Assembly (NCBI GenBank): GCA_964372165.1 | Contig: CAYJPT010000029.1 | Span: 1 to 21,612, forward strand | Source: CAYJAD01 sp964372165 | GTDB lineage: Bacteria > Desulfobacterota > Desulfovibrionia > Desulfovibrionales > Desulfovibrionaceae | Reading direction: 5' to 3' | DNA length: 21,612 nt | Notes under the pieces: model-generated | The model's input: only the letters and a program-made list of their open reading frames with translations | Database searches by the model: none | What the model was told of the DNA's origin: nothing | Program-made: the position numbers and the translations under genes | Shown: in pieces, positions 7,822 through 14,521 of the stretch | Layout: every line of letters starts with the position of its first letter | Position numbering within the stretch: position 1 is the first letter of the stretch

Positions 7822-8019
7822 TTATGCATTTGGTAGCATTCTGCGTACTGCCTTTTCGTTAGTGCTATCCACTATGGCAGATTGACCAAGACGCATTTTA
7901 CGCTTAGCATTTTTTTTGGTCAAAATGTGGCGCAAGTTTTGGCGACGACGCTTAAACTTACCACTTCCTGTAACCTCAAAACGCTTTGCAGCAGCACGCC
8001 GTGTTTTGATCTTAGGCAT
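7822..8019 (-). CDS. rpmI: 50S ribosomal protein L35
   Basis: A 65-aa basic ribosomal protein of normal length with the family N-terminus MPKIKTRRAAAKRF and the segment LTKKNAKRKMRL. The ATG has an AGGAGA ribosome binding site. It sits in the standard infC-rpmI-rplT order, 194 bp downstream of infC and 156 bp before rplT. A weak promoter-like pair (TTAGAA, 17 bp, TACTAT) occurs just upstream, as does a small palindrome TCCCAT-AA-ATGGGA at 8067-8080, so some independent transcription is possible but unproven. Confidence 0.98.
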   Translation of the reverse strand: MPKIKTRRAAAKRFEVTGSGKFKRRRQNLRHILTKKNAKRKMRLGQSAIVDSTNEKAVRRMLPNA

Positions 8020-8213
8020 ATCATTCTCCTAAAACAATAGTATTAAACAAACAGCAAAGTTCTAAATCCCATAAATGGGAATGAAAATAATACAGGCAAA
8101 ATTTATATCTACCTAAACTACTAAGCTTATAAAAAACTGTCATAAGCAAAGAAGCAGTAACTTGCCCTAAATTACTTTCAAAGGCAAGAGGCAAAATATA
8201 AAAAAAATTTACA

Positions 8214-8759
8214 CTACTTTTTGGGTATAAGTAGCATTTGCAAAGTACGTCCCTCGGAGCGTGGCTCTTGATCTACTTTAGCAATATCTTGAAGATCTGT
8301 AACAATACGTTCAAGTATAGCTAAACCACGATCTTTATGCACTATCTCACGTCCACGGAAAAACACCGTGACCTTACAGCGATCCCCTGCCTCAAGAAAA
8401 CGGCGTATGTGGCGTACCTTGGTTTCATAATCATGGTCATCTGTTTTTGGTCTAACCTTGATTTCCTTAATCTGTACCACAGTCTGCCTTTTTTTGGCTT
8501 CTTGCTTCTTTTTTTGTTGCTCGTACTTAAACTTACCATAGTCCATAATACGACAAACAGGTGGATCAGCAGTGGCAGCAACTTCCACAAGATCCAAACC
8601 AACCTCTTTAGCGGCTGCAATGGCATCGTTGCGGTCAAGTATTCCTAGTTGCTCACCTTCTGCGCCAATAACACGCACTTCACGAGCACGTATCATTTCG
8701 TTACGACGTACACTATCTTGCGGCATTTCGCGCCGTGGTCTCATATTAGGCGAAGCTAT
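8214..8759 (-). CDS. infC: Translation initiation factor IF-3, probable ATA start
   Basis: IF3 binds the 30S subunit, prevents premature 50S joining and monitors the initiation codon. The N-domain (RRNEMIRAREVRVIGAEGEQLG), the lysine-rich linker with the segment YGKFKYEQQKKKQEAKKRQ, and the C-domain (IKEIKVRPKTDDHDYETKVRHI) are complete. I chose an ATA start at 8759: it lies 8 nt after GAGAGG, gives 181 aa (E. coli IF3 has 180) and fits the known use of rare start codons by infC for self-control. The alternative ATG at 8744 (176 aa) has no ribosome binding site, and the upstream ATG at 8804 adds residues encoded inside thrS that look unlike IF3. The start overlaps the thrS stop by 14 bp. Confidence 0.93.
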   Translation of the reverse strand: MASPNMRPRREMPQDSVRRNEMIRAREVRVIGAEGEQLGILDRNDAIAAAKEVGLDLVEVAATADPPVCRIMDYGKFKYEQQKKKQEAKKRQTVVQIKEIKVRPKTDDHDYETKVRHIRRFLEAGDRCKVTVFFRGREIVHKDRGLAILERIVTDLQDIAKVDQEPRSEGRTLQMLLIPKK

Positions 8760-10680
8760 AACGCATACCTCTCTTCTTAAAGGGTTGTTCGCAATCAGCA
8801 ACAATCATTTCTGTAACTTCAGTTAGGTTTTTTAACCCAAGATTGTCACCATTGCGCAAGCGCACATTCACACTTTGAGCCTCAACTTCTTTGTCGCCAG
8901 CGACAAGAATGTAAGGCACTTTACCAAGCTGTGCTTCACGCACCTTAAAGCCCAGTTTCTCATTACGCAAATCGGCAAAAGCTCGAATACCATTAGCACG
9001 CAAGGTTTCTTGCACCTTAGTTGCAAAATCGTTTTGTGCATCTGTAATGGTTAAAATTCTTACCTGCTCAGGCATTATCCAAGTGGGTAAAGCCCCAGCA
9101 AAATGTTCAATCAAGATACCTATAAAACGCTCCATAGAACCCATAATTGCTCTATGAACCATAACAGGACGATGACGAGCACCGTCTTGACCCACATACT
9201 CAAGTGCAAAGCGTTCAGGCAAAGTAAAATCACATTGTATAGTTGAACATTGCCACTCACGTCCCAGAGAATCAAGCAATTTCACATCTATTTTAGGGCC
9301 GTAAAATGCTCCATCACCTTCATTAATGTTATACTCAATGCCTACACGCTCCACAGCTTGTTTAAGTGCTAAGGTTGCAAGCTCCCAAGCATCGTCAGAA
9401 CCAATGTACTTTTCAGGCTTGGTAGAAATTACAACTTTATAATCAAAATCAAATAATTGCATTAAATCGCGCACCAGAGATATAACATCAATAATTTCAT
9501 TTTCAAGTTGATCCGGTGTGCAAATAATATGAGCATCATCTTGAGTAAATTGCCGAACACGCATAAGCCCATGCAAAACACCGGACTTTTCATGCCTGTG
9601 AACTAAGCCTAGCTCAAAATAACGCTGTGGCAGTTCACGGTAACTACGCAAAGTATTTTTATAAATAAGCATATGGGCAATACAATTCATGGGCTTTACG
9701 CCATATGCATCATCATCAATATTTGTAAAATACATATTTTCACGGTAGTTATCATAGTGACCTGAAGTTTGCCATGTTTCTACACGTAAAAGCTGCGGCC
9801 CCTGCACTATATCGTAATTACGCTTAAGGTGCTCTTTACGCCAAAAATCCTCTAAAATTGTGCGTACAAGCATGCCCTTTGGTAACCAAAAAACCATGCC
9901 CGGTGCGACATCTTCATAAAAAGTAAATAACTCAAGCTCACGCCCAAGCTTACGATGATCACGACGCTTGGCTTCTTCTAAATTATGCAAATATGTTTTA
10001 AGAGCTTTTTCATCGGCAAATGCAGTACCATAAATACGTGAAAGCATTTTATTTTTTTCGTCACCACGCCAATATGCTCCGGCAACTGAAAGTAATTTTA
10101 CAGCCTTTATGCAACCAGTATGCGGAATATGCGGACCACGACAAAGGTCTAAAAACTCAGAACATTTATATAATGAAACTGTATCTTGTTCAATGTCAGA
10201 AATAATTTCAACTTTGAAATTTTCACCAAGGTCAGTAAATAATTTTATAGCCTCATCCTTACTCATTTCGGAGCGTACAAATGGTAAAGACGCCTTGATG
10301 ATATTTTGCATTTCAGCCTCAATGGCCAATAAATCATCGGCTGAGAATGGCTTTTCAGTATCAAAATCGTAATAAAAACCATTTTCTATGGCTGGTCCAA
10401 TGGTAACTTTTACCTTTGGAAATAACTTTTGCACTGCCGCAGCCATTATATGAGCAGCAGAGTGTCTAATTACATCTAATCCTTGTGGTGAGTCACTATA
10501 AATAGGTTCAATAGATGTAGTACCTTCAATAACTTGGGCAGATAAATCTAATACATTTTCTCCAATGCTACACGCCACAAGATTTTTGAATTTTTTTCCA
10601 CTAAGAGCTGCTTTAAGAGCGTCACTACATAAAGCACCAGCGGAAATATCTACATCATTTTCTTCAATTTTTACAATCAC
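8746..10680 (-). CDS. thrS: Threonyl-tRNA synthetase
   Basis: Class II synthetase that charges tRNA-Thr and edits mischarged serine. It has 644 aa in order: an N-terminal TGS domain (1-62), an editing domain with His73 and His77 (RHSAAH) and Cys180 with His184 (CRGPH), the catalytic core with zinc ligands Cys333, His384 and His509, and an anticodon-binding domain from about 536. The GTG start at 10680 is 8 nt after AGGA and puts the editing histidines at the same numbers as in E. coli. An ATG at 10728 would lie inside the terminator hairpin and adds unrelated residues. The stop overlaps infC. An intrinsic terminator precedes the start by 33 nt. Confidence 0.97.
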   Translation of the reverse strand: MIVKIEENDVDISAGALCSDALKAALSGKKFKNLVACSIGENVLDLSAQVIEGTTSIEPIYSDSPQGLDVIRHSAAHIMAAAVQKLFPKVKVTIGPAIENGFYYDFDTEKPFSADDLLAIEAEMQNIIKASLPFVRSEMSKDEAIKLFTDLGENFKVEIISDIEQDTVSLYKCSEFLDLCRGPHIPHTGCIKAVKLLSVAGAYWRGDEKNKMLSRIYGTAFADEKALKTYLHNLEEAKRRDHRKLGRELELFTFYEDVAPGMVFWLPKGMLVRTILEDFWRKEHLKRNYDIVQGPQLLRVETWQTSGHYDNYRENMYFTNIDDDAYGVKPMNCIAHMLIYKNTLRSYRELPQRYFELGLVHRHEKSGVLHGLMRVRQFTQDDAHIICTPDQLENEIIDVISLVRDLMQLFDFDYKVVISTKPEKYIGSDDAWELATLALKQAVERVGIEYNINEGDGAFYGPKIDVKLLDSLGREWQCSTIQCDFTLPERFALEYVGQDGARHRPVMVHRAIMGSMERFIGILIEHFAGALPTWIMPEQVRILTITDAQNDFATKVQETLRANGIRAFADLRNEKLGFKVREAQLGKVPYILVAGDKEVEAQSVNVRLRNGDNLGLKNLTEVTEMIVADCEQPFKKRGMRYSFA

Positions 10681-10712
10681 AGCGGGATTCCTAAAACAAA
10701 TTTTAAAAACAT

Positions 10713-10737
10713 AAAAAAGGGAAGGCATTACCTCCCC
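10713..10737 (-). terminator. Intrinsic terminator in the thrS leader (candidate attenuator)
   Basis: On the minus strand GGGGAGG pairs with CCTTCCC (one G-T wobble) around a 5-nt loop and is followed by six T. It ends 33 nt before the thrS GTG, too close for a complete promoter and leader downstream of it. Either thrS is controlled by readthrough or antitermination, or its promoter overlaps this hairpin. Confidence 0.65.
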
Positions 10738-10770
10738 TCCAGCATACTTAATACTCTCTATAAGCTTAAC

Positions 10771-10796
10771 AGCTTGGAGTTATTTAAGCTTGGAGT
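10771..10796. repeat. Two 10-bp direct repeats in the thrS leader
   Basis: AGCTTGGAGT occurs at 10771-10780 and 10787-10796. In the thrS transcript each copy reads ACTCCAAGCT. Apart from one bulged base, it can pair with GCTGGAG (10737-10743), immediately next to the terminator stem, so the copies are candidate antiterminator strands. Confidence 0.5.
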
Positions 10797-11006
10797 GCAA
10801 AACTAAAACTACCATGCACATTAACCCATTCATCATTCAAGGAAGAAAAAACTTTCTTTCATAATGCAACCACAACTTACTGTGTTAAACCATTTTATGC
10901 TTACAACAAAAAGTAACTTTATTAAGCTTTAAGTCATTAATACATGCTTATTAAGGTTAGCTTTATAAAAACCAAAACAAATCTAATTAAAAACAGATAC
11001 TTCAGC

Positions 11007-11030
11007 AAAAAATTCACAAACAGTAGTTTG
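11007..11030 (-). terminator. Weak possible terminator after tRNA-Val
   Basis: On the minus strand CAAAC-TACT-GTTTG starts within the tRNA CCA end and is followed, after TGAA, by six T. The 5-bp stem is weak and may be chance. Confidence 0.25.
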
Positions 11031-11105
11031 GTAGGAACGAGCAGACTTGAACTGCTGACCCCTTCCATGTCAAGGAAGTGCTCTAGCCACCTGAGCTACG
11101 CTCCT
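11029..11105 (-). tRNA. tRNA-Val (anticodon GAC)
   Basis: A full cloverleaf on the minus strand, 77 nt including an encoded CCA. Acceptor AGGAGCG pairs with CGTTCCT (one G-T). D stem is GCTC/GAGC, anticodon stem CTTCC/GGAAG with loop TTGACAT (anticodon GAC), variable loop GGGTC, T stem AGCAG/CTGCT with loop TTCAAGT. It reads the valine codons GUC and GUU. It has its own promoter 19 bp upstream. Confidence 0.97.
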
Positions 11106-11123
11106 ACATTAAAGCAACGATTA

Positions 11124-11152
11124 AAAGTACATCTATTTTATATATTGGTCAA
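11124..11152 (-). promoter_or_regulatory. Promoter of tRNA-Val
   Basis: On the minus strand -35 TTGACC (11147-11152), a 17-bp spacer and -10 TACTTT (11124-11129), placed 18 bp before the first tRNA base. It lies between the ABC transporter stop codon and the tRNA. Confidence 0.65.
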
Positions 11153-11159
11153 TATTTTT

Positions 11160-12977
11160 TTACTCAGCCGGCTTATACTTTGCAAGAACTTCGCTTGCAT
11201 CACCAACCATTACAACTTCGCCACGTTCAATCCAGATAATCCTGTCGCATTTTTCTACCGTGCTTAAGCGGTGAGCAATAATAAGGCATGTCACATTTTC
11301 AGCTAAGCTGTCGATAGTTGTTTGTATAAGTTTTTCATTATGTTGATCAAGCGCTGAGGTTGCTTCATCAAAAATCAAAAGCGAAGGATTGGTGTACATA
11401 GCTCTTGCAATAGAAACTCGCTGCGCTTGTCCGCCAGAAAGTCCTCCACCATTTTCACCTATAATCATATTATACCGTCTTGGGAAATAATTAATAAAGC
11501 TTTCCATGGCAGCCTTAGAACATGCTTCTTTAACACGTTCCATGTTTAAAGCTTTGCCCCACTCACTAAATGCTACATTTTCAGCTAAAGTTCCTGCAAA
11601 AAGAAATGGCGTTTGTGGAACATATCCAATTTTCGATGCTAAAGCAGCTGTACGCCTAGGGTTAAGTTTTTTTCCATCCACACAAATATGACCTTCTGTT
11701 GTTGGCAATAGACCGCTTATTACACCTGCAAGTGTACTTTTACCACCTCCAGACGCTCCTATTAGACCAATTCTTTCACCCTTTTTGATCTCCATATTGA
11801 TATTTTTTAAGCAATATCCTAGTTCTTTGGAATAACAAAAACTTACATCATGCAAGGATATGGAACTATCAAATGTAAAGTTAGGATCTGGCTCAGCAAA
11901 AAGTACAGAAGGTTGTTGCCTTAGTTTTTCTAATAATTTTATGACAGATGTTGCTGTGGGACGTAAACTGCGTATGCTTATTTGCAAACTTACTATACGA
12001 TTGCAATAAGGTAGTACTCTCCAAGCTGTTAATACAAGCAAGCTAAGCGCTGTTGAAATTCTTTCAATAGATGCATTTTCAACAAAAACAAGTACCATAA
12101 CTGAAATAAGCACCATTATGAATCCAACTACTTCCAAAATCCATGAAGGCGCTGTTGGGATTACAAAGTTAAAAGTGCGTGGTATCCGCCCACGATAGCT
12201 TGCATTCATAAGCTCTTTTAAAAAGGTTTCTTGCTGCCTATAAATTAAAACTTCTCGAATACCTTTCACCGCACATAATAAGGTTTTTGTTTCACTTTGC
12301 GAAGCCTCGGCAACCAATTTAGCATTGTAGTCCAATTGCGCACGCATGGACTTAAAAAATATAATACCTACAGCAAGTGTCATGAACACTACTAAGCTAG
12401 TAAGTAGTGGCTCTTGTCCCATAAGGCTCAAAAACAAGAGAAGTACAGTAAAAGCTGTTGCATACATCATAAGTAAATTTGAAAGTAAATTACTTAAATG
12501 AGGTCTCCAAAGCATACGTTGGAACATTGTGTTGCTCTCTGCAGAAAGATGCCAAGCATAATCTTTGTACAAAAACCTCTCCATAATCTCTTTACCAACT
12601 TCTAGAGAAATATCTTCACCAAGCATAGCTTCAAGGCGGGCAGTAATAAAACTTACAATATTTTTGATGATACACACAACTACTAATATAATAACTGCAA
12701 GAATCAATAATTGCTTTGGCTCAACCGTCCATTCTTCTAAGCTAGGGCTTAAAGCAAATAAACCTTGATAAAAAAATGATTCTCGCAATATTTCACTGGT
12801 CGTTAAAGCTGAAGCCATGCTGGTTAATGCTAAAATAAAAGCAAGCTCAAGCACACTTTGAAAAAACATAAATAGACCGCAAACTGCAGCATTTATACGT
12901 AATCGTTTACTCAAAAGAGGAAAAATGCGCAAAATATCTTGAAAAAAAGCGTTTTTAAAAGAAACTAATAATCCCAT
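11160..12977 (-). CDS. ABC exporter, fused membrane and ATPase domains
   Basis: A 605-aa half-transporter that should work as a homodimer in the inner membrane. The N-terminal half has hydrophobic segments at about 30-52, 88-112, 166-186, 190-208 and 279-300. The ATPase domain is complete: Walker A GASGGGKST (407-415), Q-loop Gln455, signature LSGGQ (513-517), Walker B LLIFDEA (533-539) and switch His569. The layout resembles lipid-linked oligosaccharide flippases of the PglK type and MsbA-like exporters; the substrate is not readable, and no glycan genes lie nearby. The ATG is preceded by AGGG at 7 nt. It stands alone, divergent from the TSUP gene across 504 bp. Confidence 0.9.
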   Translation of the reverse strand: MGLLVSFKNAFFQDILRIFPLLSKRLRINAAVCGLFMFFQSVLELAFILALTSMASALTTSEILRESFFYQGLFALSPSLEEWTVEPKQLLILAVIILVVVCIIKNIVSFITARLEAMLGEDISLEVGKEIMERFLYKDYAWHLSAESNTMFQRMLWRPHLSNLLSNLLMMYATAFTVLLLFLSLMGQEPLLTSLVVFMTLAVGIIFFKSMRAQLDYNAKLVAEASQSETKTLLCAVKGIREVLIYRQQETFLKELMNASYRGRIPRTFNFVIPTAPSWILEVVGFIMVLISVMVLVFVENASIERISTALSLLVLTAWRVLPYCNRIVSLQISIRSLRPTATSVIKLLEKLRQQPSVLFAEPDPNFTFDSSISLHDVSFCYSKELGYCLKNINMEIKKGERIGLIGASGGGKSTLAGVISGLLPTTEGHICVDGKKLNPRRTAALASKIGYVPQTPFLFAGTLAENVAFSEWGKALNMERVKEACSKAAMESFINYFPRRYNMIIGENGGGLSGGQAQRVSIARAMYTNPSLLIFDEATSALDQHNEKLIQTTIDSLAENVTCLIIAHRLSTVEKCDRIIWIERGEVVMVGDASEVLAKYKPAE

Positions 12978-13481
12978 ACTAAAACCCTAATAAGTAGTAT
13001 TTTTTTTACAAATGAAGAGGCATATTAAACAATTACTTCAATCAACTAATTCAACCAAGATTTAATATACTATCAGCGCCAAACAAGAAACAGTATGATA
13101 AACAATCTACAAATTCTAGAATGCATAAGAATATACAACATATTTTTAAATAACAAACAATATAAAAATGTTACACCATGTTTTATAAATATTCCATGCT
13201 TTAAGCTAGGCAGATTTACACTATTTTGCTTAAATAGTAAAGAAACTCAGCACACGTAATATCATGCAAATATAACACGTTAACAACTGTTTTATAGTTT
13301 TTTAAAAAGTCAAATTATCTTAATATATAAACAATAATGTACGATCTTTAAAATAGAGATATCCATCAAAAACAACGTACATTTGAATGATTAAATTCAC
13401 AGGTTATTAGCACGTCATATTAAAATTTTTCAAAAATATTTTATCTTTACACATAAAGCATATTAAGCTAGACGAGAGCCC
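12978..13481. other. AT-rich divergent intergenic region
   Basis: 504 bp between divergent genes, very AT-rich, with no credible ORF. It holds a 7-bp stem ACTATTT/AAATAGT (13220-13238) without a T-run, and an 8-bp inverted repeat pair at 13336-13383 that abuts a weak promoter-like pair for the TSUP gene (TTGAAT at 13383, TATTAG at 13405). A confident promoter for the ABC gene was not found. Confidence 0.6.
13336..13383. promoter_or_regulatory. Separated inverted repeat upstream of the TSUP gene
   Basis: Perfect 8-bp arms AATGTACG (13336-13343) and CGTACATT (13376-13383) separated by 32 bp, about 100 bp before the start codon. The right arm touches a weak -35-like TTGAAT. Possible operator pair; no regulator is known. 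Confidence 0.35.
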
Positions 13482-14225
13482 ATGGAAATGTTCGACATAA
13501 TTTTTTTAGCGACTTGGTTTGCCGCAGGTTTTGTAACCGGAGTTAGTGGCATGGGTGGGGCCATGGTAGCTGTACCAATATTAGTTACCTTTATTGCGCC
13601 AGCTACTCTATTTCCTGTATCATGCATTGTTGCCACTGTATTGAGTTTATATATGGCATGGTTGTATTATAAGGACTGTGATTATAAAATTCTTAAGCGA
13701 TTATTGTTAGGTGTAGTGCCAGGCTCACTGGCAGGAGTTGCTTTGCTGCTCTATGTAAAAGCACAATATATACAATTAATTGCTGGTATCGTTATGGTTT
13801 TATTTGTGTACTTACAAATTTTGCGAGATCGCAAAGTTTCAACAATACAAAGAGCTGAAAGCCTAGGAAAAAGTTTACTTGTTGGTTTCACAGCTGGCAT
13901 ACTTATTACATCAATATCATTTGGTGGCCCACCTGTAGCGGCTTATGCGCTTTATTTAGGCTGGTCACGCGTTCAAGCAGTTAGTATCATAAATGTTTTT
14001 GGGCTATTAGCTTTTTTAGTTGCGATGATTTTTCAAGCCAGCGCAGGGCTTTATACAAGTGAGGTTTTAAGCCTTGCCGCAACTGGAAGCATTGCATCAG
14101 TAGTTGGAGTTATTTGTGCGACACCATTGGCCAAAATTATTCCGTTAAAGACCTTCAAACTTATACTGCTTATAATTATTGGTTGTGGAGGTGTTCTTTG
14201 TGTATGGCGTGGATTGGGATTATAG
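13482..14225 (+). CDS. TSUP-family (TauE/SafE) anion permease, 247 aa
   Basis: An inner-membrane protein with about eight hydrophobic segments arranged as two related halves. The first half carries GFVTGVSGMGGAMVAVPIL (16-34) and the second the matching GFTAGILITSISFGGPPVAA. This is the TSUP (DUF81) signature. Family members export or import sulfite, sulfoacetate, taurine-derived anions or other small carboxylates; the substrate is unknown here. Two in-frame ATGs compete: 13482, and 13488, which has better spacing (9 nt) from the weak GAGAG site. It stands alone on the plus strand before the hybrid kinase. Confidence 0.9.
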   Translation: MEMFDIIFLATWFAAGFVTGVSGMGGAMVAVPILVTFIAPATLFPVSCIVATVLSLYMAWLYYKDCDYKILKRLLLGVVPGSLAGVALLLYVKAQYIQLIAGIVMVLFVYLQILRDRKVSTIQRAESLGKSLLVGFTAGILITSISFGGPPVAAYALYLGWSRVQAVSIINVFGLLAFLVAMIFQASAGLYTSEVLSLAATGSIASVVGVICATPLAKIIPLKTFKLILLIIIGCGGVLCVWRGLGL

Positions 14226-14418
14226 TATAAAAAATCAAATTATAAGAACTGACAAGATATTTATATGTATATATAATAATTTACGCAAAATATCACAAAA
14301 AACATTCGACAATGTAAGCTTATAAGTTACAAATTTTTAACATTTACAATATGTTAAAATCCTACCAACTTTTTGTTTTGTAACACATTGTATATTAAAA
14401 TTCATAATACTTAAAAAG

Positions 14419-14430
14419 ACTTACGTAAGT
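14419..14430. promoter_or_regulatory. 12-bp palindrome abutting the kinase promoter
   Basis: ACTTACGTAAGT is a perfect palindrome ending one base before the -35 TTGACA. The position suits an operator. Confidence 0.45.
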
Positions 14431-14458
14431 TTGACAAATCAACACCAATGCATATATG
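14431..14458 (+). promoter_or_regulatory. Promoter of the hybrid histidine kinase gene
   Basis: A perfect -35 TTGACA (14431-14436) is followed after 16 bp by TATATG (14453-14458), or after 18 bp by TATGTA. The predicted start near 14466 is downstream of the in-frame ATG at 14456, which supports the ATG at 14522 as the true start. Confidence 0.65.
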
Positions 14459-14521
14459 TATTGTAACAAAGATAAACTCCTTAGGTCATTCACCTTAAAG
14501 CGTCATAATACAGGAGTTAGT

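Larger units (their letters stand above)
10681..11028. other. Leader region between tRNA-Val and thrS
   Basis: About 350 bp without a credible gene. Read on the minus strand it contains a weak possible tRNA terminator (11007-11030), two copies of a 10-bp repeat (10771-10796), and the intrinsic terminator 10713-10737 just before thrS. I could not identify a convincing promoter for thrS in it. A short ORF on the minus strand (MNGLMCMVVLVLHSKLK) has no Thr codons. Confidence 0.7.
14226..14521. other. AT-rich gap between TSUP gene and hybrid kinase
   Basis: 296 bp with no gene. The first 190 bp hold nothing clear; no convincing terminator for the TSUP gene was found. The last 100 bp hold the kinase promoter and an abutting palindrome. 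Confidence 0.6.

Noticed and set aside
10713..10860. T-box riboswitch in the thrS leader
   Set aside because: The conserved T-box sequence (GGTGGNACCGCG-like) is absent and no specifier loop with a Thr codon could be drawn.
10944..11267. 107-aa ORF on the plus strand
   Set aside because: It runs antisense through tRNA-Val and into the ABC gene end. The segment VGTSRLELLTP is a typical artefact of translating a tRNA complement.
13220..13238. 7-bp stem ACTATTT/AAATAGT as a terminator or small RNA
   Set aside because: All A/T except one pair, no T-run on either strand, and no promoter nearby.
14456..14521. 22-residue N-terminal extension of the hybrid kinase
   Set aside because: Its ATG falls within the predicted -10 element, whereas the ATG at 14522 has AGGAG at the right distance.
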